Part shown: piece by piece, positions 23,529 to 32,256 of the stretch
How positions within the stretch are numbered: position 1 is the stretch's first letter
How the letters are laid out: each line of letters opens with the position of its first letter
NCBI GenBank assembly: GCA_003490145.1
Contig: QULQ01000012.1
Span: 1-42,041, forward strand
Reading direction: 5' to 3'
DNA length: 42,041 bases
From: Lachnospiraceae bacterium OM04-12BH
Lineage (GTDB): Bacteria > Bacillota > Clostridia > Lachnospirales > Lachnospiraceae
Program-made: the position numbers and the translations under genes
The notes under the pieces: model-generated
The model's database searches: none
What the model saw: only the letters and a program-made list of their open reading frames with translations
What the model was told of the DNA's origin: nothing

Positions 23529-24473
23529 TTATAACTGATACTCCTTGATCCGTTCCAATATCCATGAATAAATATCCTCATAAACCTTTTCCTTATCCAG
23601 CTCATTCAAAAGCTCATGACGATCCTCCGGATACAGCTTCATGCTTAAAGTAGTCAGTCCGGCCTTCTGGAAATCCCGGAAAGCTTTTTTGACTCCTTCT
23701 CCATAATTTCCTACCGGATCCTTCTCTCCGGCAATGAACAGCACCGGCAGGGTTTCCGGCATTTTTTTCAGATTTTCTTCTTTGTTCAGACGATCCAGCA
23801 GGGTAAACAGTGTCCGGAACCCGTTTACGGTAAAAATGAATCCGCACAGCTCATCAGCTATATAGGCATCAACCACTGCTTCATCCCGGCACAGCCAGTC
23901 AAATGAAGTCCTCTGCTTTTCTACCTGTTTATTATAATTTCCAAAAGCCAGCTTATCTATCAGCTTTGCTGTATGCTTCTCTCCAAGAAGCAGTCCCTGA
24001 AATGCAGCAAGCGCCCTGCTGAATTTCACCACCACGCCGGGCTGTGAGCCGGTACCGCAGATGATCGCTCCCTGAATTCCTGTGCCGTAACGGAACAGGT
24101 AATTCCTTGTAATAAAAGAACCCATACTGTGTCCAAGCAGGATATAAGGGATTCCCGGATAGTCCTCCTGTGTCATCTTTTTCAGTCTGTGTACATCCCG
24201 CACAACTACCGTCGCCGGATCCTGTTCACAGAAATAACCATAGGTTTCCTTTTCGTCCACACTCTTTCCATGTCCAAGATGATCCTCTCCTGTAACCAGG
24301 ATTCCCTTTTCTGCGAAAAAGTGTGCCATTTCCTCGTATCTTTCAATATATTCGGCCATTCCGTGGACAATCTGAAGAATCCCGATCACTTTTCCTTCCG
24401 GAATCCATCTGACCGCGTGGATCTTACTCTGTCCGTCCCTGGAGTCAAATACAAATTCTTCTTTTTTGACCAT
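23529..24473 (-). CDS. Alpha/beta hydrolase (lysophospholipase / monoacylglycerol lipase type)
   Basis: 314 residues. Oxyanion segment VHGMAEYIERY, nucleophile elbow GHSMGS (Ser116), acid region AGEKDPVGNYG and C-terminal PEDRHELLNE with the likely catalytic His. This is the serine aminopeptidase S33-like family that includes monoacylglycerol lipases. No signal peptide; cytoplasmic. The exact substrate is unknown. The start has GAGGG six bases upstream. It lies 45 bases after metG and 15 before the secreted protein. Confidence 0.88.
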   Translation of the reverse strand: MVKKEEFVFDSRDGQSKIHAVRWIPEGKVIGILQIVHGMAEYIERYEEMAHFFAEKGILVTGEDHLGHGKSVDEKETYGYFCEQDPATVVVRDVHRLKKMTQEDYPGIPYILLGHSMGSFITRNYLFRYGTGIQGAIICGTGSQPGVVVKFSRALAAFQGLLLGEKHTAKLIDKLAFGNYNKQVEKQRTSFDWLCRDEAVVDAYIADELCGFIFTVNGFRTLFTLLDRLNKEENLKKMPETLPVLFIAGEKDPVGNYGEGVKKAFRDFQKAGLTTLSMKLYPEDRHELLNELDKEKVYEDIYSWILERIKEYQL

Positions 24474-24518
24474 ATATAACCCTCTTCCTGTTTTCTGCCG
24501 GAGAGTCCCCTATTTCCT

Positions 24519-26489
24519 CTAACAGATCTCTGCTCCTGCCGGCATCTTTTTCTCCGGTGTCATCAGTGCCAGATTACCATCTGCATCTTCTGCACAGAGC
24601 AGCATACCTTCAGAAACAACGCCTGCCAGGGTTGCCGGCTTCAGGTTCACAAGAACCATCACCTTCCTGCCTACCATTTCCTCTGCGGAATAATGCTGCT
24701 TGATTCCGGAAACGATCTGCTTTACCTGACTTCCGATCTTCACCTGTGAACAGAGGAGCTTCTTGGACTTTGGTACTTCCTTACATTCAATGATCTCGCC
24801 CACCTGGAACTGCAGCTTTGCAAAATCATCATAGGAAATCTCAGCCTTCGGCTCAATATCAATGCCTTCCTCTGCTTTCTCTTCCTTTTCCGTCTTCTCT
24901 GCTGCAGCTGTTCTTACAGCTTCCATCTCTTCGATCTTTGCTGAAACTGCCTTCTGGTCCAGTCTTGCGAAAAGGATCTCCGGTGTTTCTGTTACTTTGC
25001 TGCCAGAGGGATATCTTCCAAACTCGGCCAGATCTTCAAAGCTTCTGATCTCTGTGTTAAACTGCACTGCGATCTTCTTTGCCGTTGTAGGCATATAGGG
25101 TTCAAGCAGGGAAGCACCGATCAGAATGCTTTCTGTCAGATTATAAAGAACGGTCGCAAGACGATCCTTCTTCGCTTCATCCTTTGCCAGTACCCACGGT
25201 TCTGTCTCGTCGATATATTTGTTGCATCTCTTAAATAAGGTGAAAATCTCTGTCAGGGCATCAGCCACTCGCAGATCCTTCATCTTATCTGCTACTCTGT
25301 CATAGGCTGTCACAGCCAGATTCTTCAGTTCCTCATCCACAGGCTCTGTCACGCCGGTATTGGTAACAACACCGTCAAAATACTTGTTGCTCATGGATAC
25401 GGTACGGTTCACCAGATTACCAAGGGTATTGGCTAGATCTGTATTAAAACGCTCCGCTACCAGCTCCCAGGTGATATTTCCATCATTTTCGAAAGGCATC
25501 TCATGCAGGACAAAATATCTGACAGCATCCACTCCAAAGAAATCTACCAGTTCATCTGCATAGATCACATTTCCTTTTGACTTGCTCATCTTGTCATTGT
25601 TCATCAGAAGCCATGGATGGCCAAATACCTGCTTTGGCAGGGGCTCACCCAGCGCCATCAGGAAGATCGGCCAGTAAATCGTATGGAAACGTATAATATC
25701 CTTTCCGATCAGGTGCAGGTCAGCCGGCCAGTATTTCTTATACTGCTCACTGCTTTCTCCGTCACAGTCATAGCCAATACCGGTGATATAGTTGGTCAGA
25801 GCATCCAGCCATACATAAACGACATGCTTATCATCAAAGTCTACCGGGATCCCCCACTTGAAGGAGGTTCTGGAAACACACAGATCCTGCAGGCCAGGAA
25901 GCAGGAAGTTATTCATCATTTCATTCTTTCTGGATACCGGCTGTATAAATTCCGGATGGCTGTTAATATGCTCGATCAATCTGTCAGCATATTTGCTCAT
26001 CCTGAAAAAATATGCCTCTTCCTTTGCCGGCTTTACCTCTCTTCCGCAGTCAGGACATTTGCCGTCCACAAGCTGGGATTCTGTCCAGAAGGATTCACAG
26101 GGTGTACAGTACAGTCCCTCATAGGAGCTCTTGTAAATATCTCCCTGATCGTACAGCTTCTTAAAGATCTTCTGTACCTGTTTTTCATGATAATCATCTG
26201 TTGTACGGATAAAGTGATCATAGGAGGTGTCCATCAGATCCCAGATCTTCCGGATCGTGCCAGCCACATTGTCTACATATTCCTTCGGTGTAATACCGGC
26301 CTCCTGTGCCTTCAGCTCGATCTTCTGTCCATGCTCATCCGTTCCTGTCTGAAAAAAAACATCATAGCCATCTTTTCTCTTGAAACGGGCAATGCTGTCT
26401 GCCAGAACAATCTCATAGCTGTTTCCGATGTGCGGTTTTCCTGATGTATAGGCAATCGCCGTTGTAATATAATATTTCCCTTTACTCAT
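24519..26489 (-). CDS. metG: Methionyl-tRNA synthetase
   Basis: 656 residues. Class I signature PHIGN (19-23) and KMSKS (300-304) are present; a zinc knuckle with two CxxC pairs (C128/C131, C145/C148) lies in the connective domain. The C-terminal 100 residues are an EMAP/Arc1-like tRNA-binding OB domain (FAKLQFQVGEIIECKEVPKS). It attaches methionine to tRNA-Met. The start has AAAGGAG upstream. It is the second gene of the seven-gene minus-strand run. No T-box leader is seen in the 30 bases between it and the gene before. Confidence 0.97.
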   Translation of the reverse strand: MSKGKYYITTAIAYTSGKPHIGNSYEIVLADSIARFKRKDGYDVFFQTGTDEHGQKIELKAQEAGITPKEYVDNVAGTIRKIWDLMDTSYDHFIRTTDDYHEKQVQKIFKKLYDQGDIYKSSYEGLYCTPCESFWTESQLVDGKCPDCGREVKPAKEEAYFFRMSKYADRLIEHINSHPEFIQPVSRKNEMMNNFLLPGLQDLCVSRTSFKWGIPVDFDDKHVVYVWLDALTNYITGIGYDCDGESSEQYKKYWPADLHLIGKDIIRFHTIYWPIFLMALGEPLPKQVFGHPWLLMNNDKMSKSKGNVIYADELVDFFGVDAVRYFVLHEMPFENDGNITWELVAERFNTDLANTLGNLVNRTVSMSNKYFDGVVTNTGVTEPVDEELKNLAVTAYDRVADKMKDLRVADALTEIFTLFKRCNKYIDETEPWVLAKDEAKKDRLATVLYNLTESILIGASLLEPYMPTTAKKIAVQFNTEIRSFEDLAEFGRYPSGSKVTETPEILFARLDQKAVSAKIEEMEAVRTAAAEKTEKEEKAEEGIDIEPKAEISYDDFAKLQFQVGEIIECKEVPKSKKLLCSQVKIGSQVKQIVSGIKQHYSAEEMVGRKVMVLVNLKPATLAGVVSEGMLLCAEDADGNLALMTPEKKMPAGAEIC

Positions 26490-26519
26490 TTTTATGCAAA
26501 AACTCCTTTCAAAATATTG

Positions 26520-27362
26520 TCAATCTATCATAAGAAGGTATTCAGTTCCCTTCTCATTCACTTTTTTATCGAAATGAAACCCAAGCTTTATAAGCAGATT
26601 TCTGGACGGAAGATTCTCTTCCTCTACCAGTGCCTGTACATGTTCAAAAGAAAGCTCCTTCTTTCCATAGACAAGCACCGCTCTGCAGGCTTCTTCTGCA
26701 TAGCCCTGTCCCTGATAGTCACAGCCGATCACAAATCCCAGCTCCGGAAGTTCATAGCCTTCTCTCACACTGAGCCCTGCTCTGCCGATCACTTCTCCGG
26801 AAAGAAGCTGTACTGTCCACATCCCATATCCGTAAAATCCATAGATCTGACGGATATATTCCTTCATGTAAGCTATCTCTTCTTCGGGATCCCCAAACAA
26901 ATCCTCCATGTATTTCGTAATGGATGGATCCCTGTAGATCCGGTAAAACTCTGGAACATCCTCTACCGTGCTCTCCCTGATCAGAAGCCGCTTCGTCCTT
27001 GTGATCATCAGTGGCAGCCCGGCAAGCCGCCTGTAAATTTCGTCATAAACGGAGAAGGTAATTTCTCCTATCTCTTCTATGACATAAGCTGCACCTTCAA
27101 AAAAGGTGCCCTGATTTTCTTCATGATGAAGACCTGCTGTATAGAATCCTGCTGCCTGCAGCTTCCTTAAACACGCAGGATCATCTGTCAGTAACAGGCT
27201 TTCCCTCTGCCTAATTCCTGAAAGGCTCTCTTCTGTCTGTGCTGCTGAAATGATCAAAAATTCTGTCTTTTCTCCGGTAAAGACCTGTTCCAGTTCCCCT
27301 CTGCTTCTGTCAAGAACCTGTCTCCCCATCTCTGTTACTGCAAACACAACATATTTAAGCAT
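26520..27362 (-). CDS. Two-domain GNAT acetyltransferase with HAD-like N-terminal domain
   Basis: 280 residues. The C-terminal 160 are a RimJ/RimL-type GNAT (TKRLLIRESTVEDVPEFYRI, LGFVIGCDYQGQGYAEEACR). The N-terminal 110 (MLKYVVFAVTEMGRQVLDRS, LIISAAQTEESLSGIRQ, LLLTDDPACLRKLQAAGFYT, FFEGAAYVIEEI) look like the sugar-phosphatase-type HAD core reduced in size, without a clear catalytic DxD; this is an inference from pattern only. The start at 27362 has AAAGGA eight bases upstream. It is the first gene before metG and divergent from the cyclophilin gene. Confidence 0.75.
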   Translation of the reverse strand: MLKYVVFAVTEMGRQVLDRSRGELEQVFTGEKTEFLIISAAQTEESLSGIRQRESLLLTDDPACLRKLQAAGFYTAGLHHEENQGTFFEGAAYVIEEIGEITFSVYDEIYRRLAGLPLMITRTKRLLIRESTVEDVPEFYRIYRDPSITKYMEDLFGDPEEEIAYMKEYIRQIYGFYGYGMWTVQLLSGEVIGRAGLSVREGYELPELGFVIGCDYQGQGYAEEACRAVLVYGKKELSFEHVQALVEEENLPSRNLLIKLGFHFDKKVNEKGTEYLLMID

Positions 27363-27398
27363 TGAAAAGTCCTTTGGGATTCTGTAGAATAAATACGT

Positions 27399-27420
27399 GG
27401 GTTTCATTCTATGAAATCCC
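27399..27420. repeat. Inverted repeat between divergent genes
   Basis: GGGTTTCAT (27399-27407) and ATGAAATCCC (27411-27420) form an inverted repeat with one extra base in one arm and a three-base loop. It lies in the 120-bp divergent region between the GNAT gene and the cyclophilin gene, next to AT-rich -10-like sequences (27431-27447). A possible operator. Confidence 0.3.
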
Positions 27421-27482
27421 ATACCATTTTACTATTATAGTATAGTTTACAAAAATTGAAAAGAAGGGAATGAAATATTATT

Positions 27483-28004
27483 ATGGCACAAAATCCTGTT
27501 GTAACCTTTACCATGGAAAACGGAGATGTCATGAAAGCAGAGCTTTATCCCGATATCGCCCCCGTTTCCGTAAACAACTTCATCAGCCTGATCCAGAAAA
27601 ACTTTTATGATGGCCTGATCTTCCACCGTGTGATCAGAGGCTTCATGATCCAGGGTGGTGATCCCCAGGGCACCGGTATGGGCGGCCCCGGCTACAGCAT
27701 CAAGGGTGAATTTGCCGCTAACGGCTTCCAGAATGATTTAAAGCATACAGAAGGCGTTCTTTCCATGGCAAGAAGCATGATGCCTGATTCCGCCGGATCC
27801 CAGTTCTTTATCATGCACAAGAATGCACCCCATCTGGACGGCTCCTATGCAGCTTTTGGCAAGATCATTGAGGGTATGGACGTTGTGAACAAGATCGCTG
27901 AGACCCCTACCGACTATTCTGACAGACCCCTGGAGGATCAGAAGATCGCTGCTGTCACAGTAGAAACCTTTGGTGTAGATTATCCGGAACCGGAAAAAAT
28001 GTGA
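27483..28004 (+). CDS. Cyclophilin-type peptidyl-prolyl cis-trans isomerase
   Basis: 173 residues. Cyclophilin core motifs FHRVIRGFMIQGGDPQGTGM and SQFFIMHKNAPHLDGSYAAF are complete, with the catalytic Arg and Phe of FHRVI/FMIQGGD. Cytoplasmic, no signal peptide. It helps protein folding by proline isomerisation. The ribosome site AAGGGA is rather far (13 bases) from the ATG. It is a single-gene plus-strand unit among minus-strand genes. Confidence 0.94.
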   Translation: MAQNPVVTFTMENGDVMKAELYPDIAPVSVNNFISLIQKNFYDGLIFHRVIRGFMIQGGDPQGTGMGGPGYSIKGEFAANGFQNDLKHTEGVLSMARSMMPDSAGSQFFIMHKNAPHLDGSYAAFGKIIEGMDVVNKIAETPTDYSDRPLEDQKIAAVTVETFGVDYPEPEKM

Positions 28005-28149
28005 GGTGTTCATATTTTATTAACATTTCATTTAAAAAAACTTCAACACCTCAACATTCTTTAGACATTTCTGCCCTTTATACTAAGAGCATAAGATGAA
28101 ACAAAGAAAACAACATCTACTTGATTTTATAATAACTTTTTCATAATAA

Positions 28150-28177
28150 ATGCCAGGTAAGACAGCTTACCTGGCAT
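28150..28177 (-). terminator. Hairpin terminator after the lipid kinase gene
   Basis: A perfect 12-bp stem ATGCCAGGTAAG/CTTACCTGGCAT (28150-28161 and 28166-28177) with a four-base loop. On the minus strand it is followed by TTATTATG, a moderate T-run; on the plus strand by CCTCCCTTTT, so it may also stop transcripts of the cyclophilin gene. The region 28005-28149 holds no gene. Confidence 0.75.
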
Positions 28178-28197
28178 CCTCCCTTTTATAAGGCTAT

Positions 28198-29097
28198 TTA
28201 TTCTTCCTCCGGCACCCTGATCTCCAGTGCCTGTTTATAATTTCGGATTTCAACTCTGCTGTGCCGTCCTCCGAATTCTCCATCCAGTGTCCATGCGATC
28301 TCTTCTGTCGATTCAATCTGCAGCTCCGATGCTGTAAAGCATTCCATCAGATCGGTATCAATATTCCGGTTCACCATCGCTGCCATGATCGTATTCAGCT
28401 CCACCGGGTTCCCGGGTCTTTTGATCAGAGTTACTTCAAATACACCGTCATCCAGCTTTACATTGTCACCGGTGATCTTCTTGAAACCACCTACAGAAAG
28501 GGAATTTGTGATCATTCCAAAGATAAAATCTCCCTCTATCGCTCTGTCCCCACAGGTCACCTTCATGGTATAGGATCTCACTTTCGACAGCTTTCTCATG
28601 CCTTCCAGTACATAAGCCATATGTCCCAGCACGTTCTTCATGTCCTGCCTTGTCTCATAGGAAACATCTGTAAAAAGGCCGAATGCCGCAATATAGACAA
28701 AAATATTCTCATTAAATCCACCAACATCGCAGCGAAAGCTTCTGCCATCCACAATCACTCTTGCTGCTTTGTCCATACTCCTTGGAATGCCAAGGCTTCC
28801 TGCAAAATCATTGGTCGTCCCTGCCGGCACGTAACCGATCGGCAGTCTTTTTTCACACCTCATCATACCGGTCACCACTTCATCAAGTGTGCCATCACCA
28901 CCGCTGCAGGCGATCATATCATAGTAACCGATCTGTCTTTCTGTAACTGCCCTGATCCCATCCCCCTGCGCCTGGGTCGGATAAGCAGTCACTTCATACC
29001 CGGCCTTTACAAAAATATCGATCATATCAAGAAGATTACTTCTGATCTGGGATTTTCCCGCCCTCGGATTATAAATAAAAAGCATTTTCTTCTTCAT
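28198..29097 (-). CDS. Diacylglycerol kinase family lipid kinase (YegS/BmrU type)
   Basis: 299 residues. Typical motifs: FIYNPRAGKSQIRSNLLDMI at the N-terminus, CSGGDGTLDEVV (ATP-binding GGDGT), GYVPAGTTNDFAGSLGIP, and the C-terminal WTLDGEFGGRH. Such proteins phosphorylate diacylglycerol or related lipids at the membrane. Whether it is the DgkB of lipid recycling or another lipid kinase cannot be told from sequence alone. The start at 29097 follows CAGCTGGAGGATTTT. Single-gene unit. Confidence 0.92.
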   Translation of the reverse strand: MKKKMLFIYNPRAGKSQIRSNLLDMIDIFVKAGYEVTAYPTQAQGDGIRAVTERQIGYYDMIACSGGDGTLDEVVTGMMRCEKRLPIGYVPAGTTNDFAGSLGIPRSMDKAARVIVDGRSFRCDVGGFNENIFVYIAAFGLFTDVSYETRQDMKNVLGHMAYVLEGMRKLSKVRSYTMKVTCGDRAIEGDFIFGMITNSLSVGGFKKITGDNVKLDDGVFEVTLIKRPGNPVELNTIMAAMVNRNIDTDLMECFTASELQIESTEEIAWTLDGEFGGRHSRVEIRNYKQALEIRVPEEE

Positions 29098-29159
29098 AAA
29101 ATCCTCCAGCTGCCTCTGGCAGCTTTTCTTTTCCTATCCTTTTATATTTTCCATGTTAC

Positions 29160-29191
29160 AAAAGACGCCACACTCTGACAAGTGTGGCGTC
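29160..29191 (-). terminator. Terminator of the hprK-to-crh run
   Basis: GACGCCACACT (29164-29174) and AGTGTGGCGTC (29181-29191) form a perfect 11-bp stem with a six-base loop, followed on the minus strand by TTTTGTAAC. It is 16 bases after the crh-like stop. Confidence 0.9.
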
Positions 29192-29207
29192 CGTATTTCA
29201 GTTTCAT

Positions 29208-29468
29208 CTATTCCGTTTTGCCGTTCAGATAATTACCAATAGCATCCACAGCAGCCTGCTCATCAGCTCCCTCTGCAATTACAGTTACGCTCTCTCCCTG
29301 ATTCAGAGGCATGCTCATCATTCCCATGATGCTTTTGGCATTCACCTTTTTTCCTTCTGTCGCAAGATAAATATCACTGTCATGTCTGCTTGCAATCTGT
29401 ACCAGCATGGCAATAGGACGTGCATCAAAATCTTCTGCCATCTTGATTTCAATGGACTTTTCAATCAT
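29208..29468 (-). CDS. crh: HPr-like protein without the catalytic His: Crh-like regulator
   Basis: 86 residues, the length of HPr. The usual phospho-His15 site (LHARP in HPr) reads D13-F-D15-A-R-P, so the residue phosphorylated by enzyme I is missing. The regulatory Ser46 is kept in NAKSIMGMM. This is the pattern of Bacillus Crh (Gln at 15, Ser46 kept), which HprK phosphorylates and which then acts with CcpA in catabolite repression; it also follows whiA as crh does in Bacillus. I therefore call it Crh-like rather than ptsH. The start has GGAGGAGAAATATT upstream. Confidence 0.82.
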   Translation of the reverse strand: MIEKSIEIKMAEDFDARPIAMLVQIASRHDSDIYLATEGKKVNAKSIMGMMSMPLNQGESVTVIAEGADEQAAVDAIGNYLNGKTE

Positions 29469-29483
29469 AATATTTCTCCTCCT

Positions 29484-30350
29484 TTAAGCTTTAACCTGAA
29501 TTTGACTGGCTATTTCACTCAGCTTCCTTAATCTATGATTCACACCGGATTTTCCAACCGGCGGATTTAAGTAACCACCCAGCTCCTGAAGAGAACTTTC
29601 CGGATGTGTCAGTCTTACAAGAGCAATCTCCCTTAAATGCTCTGGCAGACCCGAAAGCCCAATATGTGTCTGAATCAGCTGAATATCCTCCAGCTGCCTG
29701 CTGGCCGCATTCACCGTCTTCGTGATATTGGCAGTTTCGCAGTTCACCTGTCTGTTTATGGAATTGCGCATTTCCTTCTCAATCCTCAGATTCTCCAGAT
29801 TCATCAAAGATACATGCGCTCCCATTACATTAAGAAGATCTACGATCCCGGCGCCTTCCTTCAAATACACAACATCATATTTCTTGCGTCTGACTACCTT
29901 CGCCTCTATGTCAAAGCTATGTATAGCTTCCTGTATCTGCTGAGCCTGACGATCAGTCTCACAGACAAACTCCAGATGATACCCCTTCTCCGGATTACTC
30001 ATAGAACCTATACATAAAAAAGCACCCCGGAGATATGCTCTCTTGCAGCAGCTACTTTTGATCAGGACAGGATCTGCCCCCTTTCCTGCTCCCGCATTAT
30101 CTCCCGTGAATTTTAAAGCCTGTAGTGCTTTTGCAACATCAGTACCTATATTAAATGTTTTTTTCCATAATGTAAAGTACTTTCTGGCAACTGCATCGTT
30201 TTCCGAATGGATCGTAATCCGTATTTCTCCATTTGTTTCTTCTATATGACAGCCAAACTCTACAATTGCAGAAAGCTCCGCCAGTCTGCAGTGTCTTGCC
30301 TGCGGCATGACTTTTTCCAGTTCTTCCTTTACTTCTGCTGAAAACGACAT
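29484..30350 (-). CDS. whiA: WhiA, DNA-binding cell-division regulator
   Basis: 288 residues. N-terminal degenerate LAGLIDADG-like domain (KSSCCKRAYLRGAFLCIGSM) and C-terminal HTH (LREIALVRLTHPESSLQELG, LNPPVGKSGVNHRLRKLSEI). WhiA controls division and, in Firmicutes, chromosome segregation and lipid traits; it works as sporulation regulator in Streptomyces. The start at 30350 (MSFSAEVKEELEKVM, AGGAAATTT upstream) is the usual family start. Gaps to rapZ and crh are 17 and 15 bases. Confidence 0.95.
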   Translation of the reverse strand: MSFSAEVKEELEKVMPQARHCRLAELSAIVEFGCHIEETNGEIRITIHSENDAVARKYFTLWKKTFNIGTDVAKALQALKFTGDNAGAGKGADPVLIKSSCCKRAYLRGAFLCIGSMSNPEKGYHLEFVCETDRQAQQIQEAIHSFDIEAKVVRRKKYDVVYLKEGAGIVDLLNVMGAHVSLMNLENLRIEKEMRNSINRQVNCETANITKTVNAASRQLEDIQLIQTHIGLSGLPEHLREIALVRLTHPESSLQELGGYLNPPVGKSGVNHRLRKLSEIASQIQVKA

Positions 30351-30367
30351 AAATTTCCTGCCTTTGG

Positions 30368-31234
30368 TCAAATCCCCTGTGCCCGCACATCACGGTGTGC
30401 GATCTTCAGTCCGTAATTTCCCTTATTCTTCAACCGCTCATACAGCTTATTCGCAAGGGTGACACTTCTGTGCTTTCCCCCTGTACAGCCAATTCCGATC
30501 ACAAGCTGATATTTTCCCTCCTTCACATAGTTAGGGATCAGGAATTCCAGCATATCAGTCAGCTTGTCAATAAATATCCCTGCCTCTGGAAAATCCATGA
30601 CATAATCCTGTACTTCTTTATCATTTCCCGTTTTATACTTTAATTCTTCTATATAATAGGGATTTGGCAGAAATCTTACGTCAAATACCAGATCCGCATC
30701 TGCCGGTATCCCATGCTTAAAGCCAAATGACAGTATTGTTACCATCAGACTGTTATATTCTTCATTCTTCACAAAAATCCTGTCGATTTCCTCTTTCAGC
30801 TCCCGTGTCAGAAGATTTGAGGTATCGATCACATAATCGGCTTTCCCTTTGATATCCTGCAGGATCTTTCTCTCCTTGTGGATACCGTCTTCAACCCTGC
30901 CTCCAGGAGAAAGCGGGTGCATTCTCCTTGTTTCCTTATACCGCTTCAGCAGGACACTGTCTCCGGCTTCCATAAACAGGATCTCGAAATTATATCCATT
31001 CTTTTTCAGCTTCTCCAATGCCTTCTGTGCATCTTCAAAAGGCTGATCCACACGTACATCAAGCCCGAGAGCTACCTTTTCCACTTCACTTCCTGGCATG
31101 GCGATCAGTTCTACAAACTGCTCGATCAGTGGAACCGGCAGATTGTCCACACAATAAAATCCAACATCCTCAAGCATATGGAGTGCTGTACTTTTTCCGC
31201 CGCCGCTCATTCCTGTCACTACAACAAAGCGCAT
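30368..31234 (-). CDS. rapZ: RapZ (YvcJ) nucleotide-binding protein
   Basis: 288 residues. Walker A GMSGGGKST (8-16), a YVIDTSNL motif and the C-terminal IGIGCTGGKHRSVTLANKLY, which binds RNA and UDP-GlcNAc in E. coli RapZ. In enteric bacteria RapZ controls glmS and cell-wall precursor supply; in Bacillus YvcJ is GTP-binding. The start at 31234 has AGGAGG seven bases upstream. The usual YvcK (gluconeogenesis factor) between rapZ and whiA in Bacillus is absent here. Confidence 0.93.
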   Translation of the reverse strand: MRFVVVTGMSGGGKSTALHMLEDVGFYCVDNLPVPLIEQFVELIAMPGSEVEKVALGLDVRVDQPFEDAQKALEKLKKNGYNFEILFMEAGDSVLLKRYKETRRMHPLSPGGRVEDGIHKERKILQDIKGKADYVIDTSNLLTRELKEEIDRIFVKNEEYNSLMVTILSFGFKHGIPADADLVFDVRFLPNPYYIEELKYKTGNDKEVQDYVMDFPEAGIFIDKLTDMLEFLIPNYVKEGKYQLVIGIGCTGGKHRSVTLANKLYERLKNKGNYGLKIAHRDVRAQGI

Positions 31235-31309
31235 TCCATTTCCTCCTGCTGCATATCCATTCCTCTGCATCAAAGATGATCTTCCTATCATCCTTTTCCT
31301 GCATGGCTG

Positions 31310-32239
31310 TTAAAACTCACCCAGATAGATGACTTCTCTTTCCAGTGAAACACCGAAGCGCTCCCTGACTCTTTCCTGTACTTCCTCGATCACATCTGTG
31401 ACATCTCTTGCAGTCGCCTTTCCCACATTGACGACAAATCCGCAGTGCTTATCCGATACTCTCGCATCACCAATCTGAAATCCCCGAAGTCCTGCATCCA
31501 TGATCAGCTTTCCGGCAAAATATCCTTCCGGTCTTTTGAACGTACTACCTGCAGAAGGATAATTTAAAGGCTGCTTCTCCATACGCCGCTTCTGAAAATC
31601 CTCTATTCTTGCACGGATTTCCTCTCTGTTTCCTTCCCGCAGCCGGAAAGTCACACTCAGCACTGTAAAATTTCGGTTTCTGATAATGCTGGTTCTGTAT
31701 CCAAATTCCATGGTGTCATTGTCGAGCGTAAGGATCTCTCCCTCTGAAGAAAGTACTCTGACACTCTCCACCACCTGTTTCATCTCGCCGCCATAGGCGC
31801 CAGCATTCATCACCACACCGCCGCCTACCGTTCCGGGAATCCCTGCGGCAAATTCCAGTCCTTCAAGTCCTCTTTCCATGGCAAAAAGCGCCACCTTTGA
31901 AAGTGCAGCACCTGCCTGCACCTGCAGCCTGTTTTCTTCTGCTTCTATCTGCTGGCAGGCATCTGATATCTGAAGGATCACTCCCGGATAGCCTTTATCT
32001 CCTACCAGCAGATTGCTGCCCTTTCCCAGGACAAAATATTCAACGCCGACATTTTCAAAATAAGGGATCAGCTTACGCAGCTGTTCCTCACTGCTGATCC
32101 GGATAAAGCATGCTGCTTCACCGCCGATCCGGAATGTTGTATGCCTGCTCATCGGTTCTTCTGTCAGAATATCCTCTTCAGGTACATTCGCTCTGATATA
32201 TTCATAAACTGCTTCGCCAAATCCCCTCAATGTCCGCAC
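31310..32239 (-). CDS. murB: UDP-N-acetylenolpyruvoylglucosamine reductase
   Basis: 309 residues. FAD-binding features YFVLGKGSNLLVGDKGYPGV and GLEFAAGIPGTVGGGVVMNA are typical, as is the catalytic Ser in NYPSAGSTFKRP (type IIa/b MurB). It reduces UDP-GlcNAc-enolpyruvate to UDP-MurNAc. The start is a GTG at 32239 with a weak ribosome site; a TTG nine bases later in the protein frame is the alternative. It lies in the hprK-glcK-murB-rapZ-whiA block. Confidence 0.95.
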   Translation of the reverse strand: MRTLRGFGEAVYEYIRANVPEEDILTEEPMSRHTTFRIGGEAACFIRISSEEQLRKLIPYFENVGVEYFVLGKGSNLLVGDKGYPGVILQISDACQQIEAEENRLQVQAGAALSKVALFAMERGLEGLEFAAGIPGTVGGGVVMNAGAYGGEMKQVVESVRVLSSEGEILTLDNDTMEFGYRTSIIRNRNFTVLSVTFRLREGNREEIRARIEDFQKRRMEKQPLNYPSAGSTFKRPEGYFAGKLIMDAGLRGFQIGDARVSDKHCGFVVNVGKATARDVTDVIEEVQERVRERFGVSLEREVIYLGEF

Positions 32240-32256
32240 CTGCTTCTTAATATTTA

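Noticed and set aside
28002..28053. TGAGGTGTT/AACACCTCA inverted repeat after the cyclophilin gene as its terminator
   Set aside because: The loop is 34 bases and no T-run follows; the 28150-28177 hairpin is a better terminator.
29208..29468. Annotating the HPr-like gene as ptsH
   Set aside because: The residue equivalent to His15 is Asp, so it cannot carry phosphate for the PTS; Crh-like fits better.
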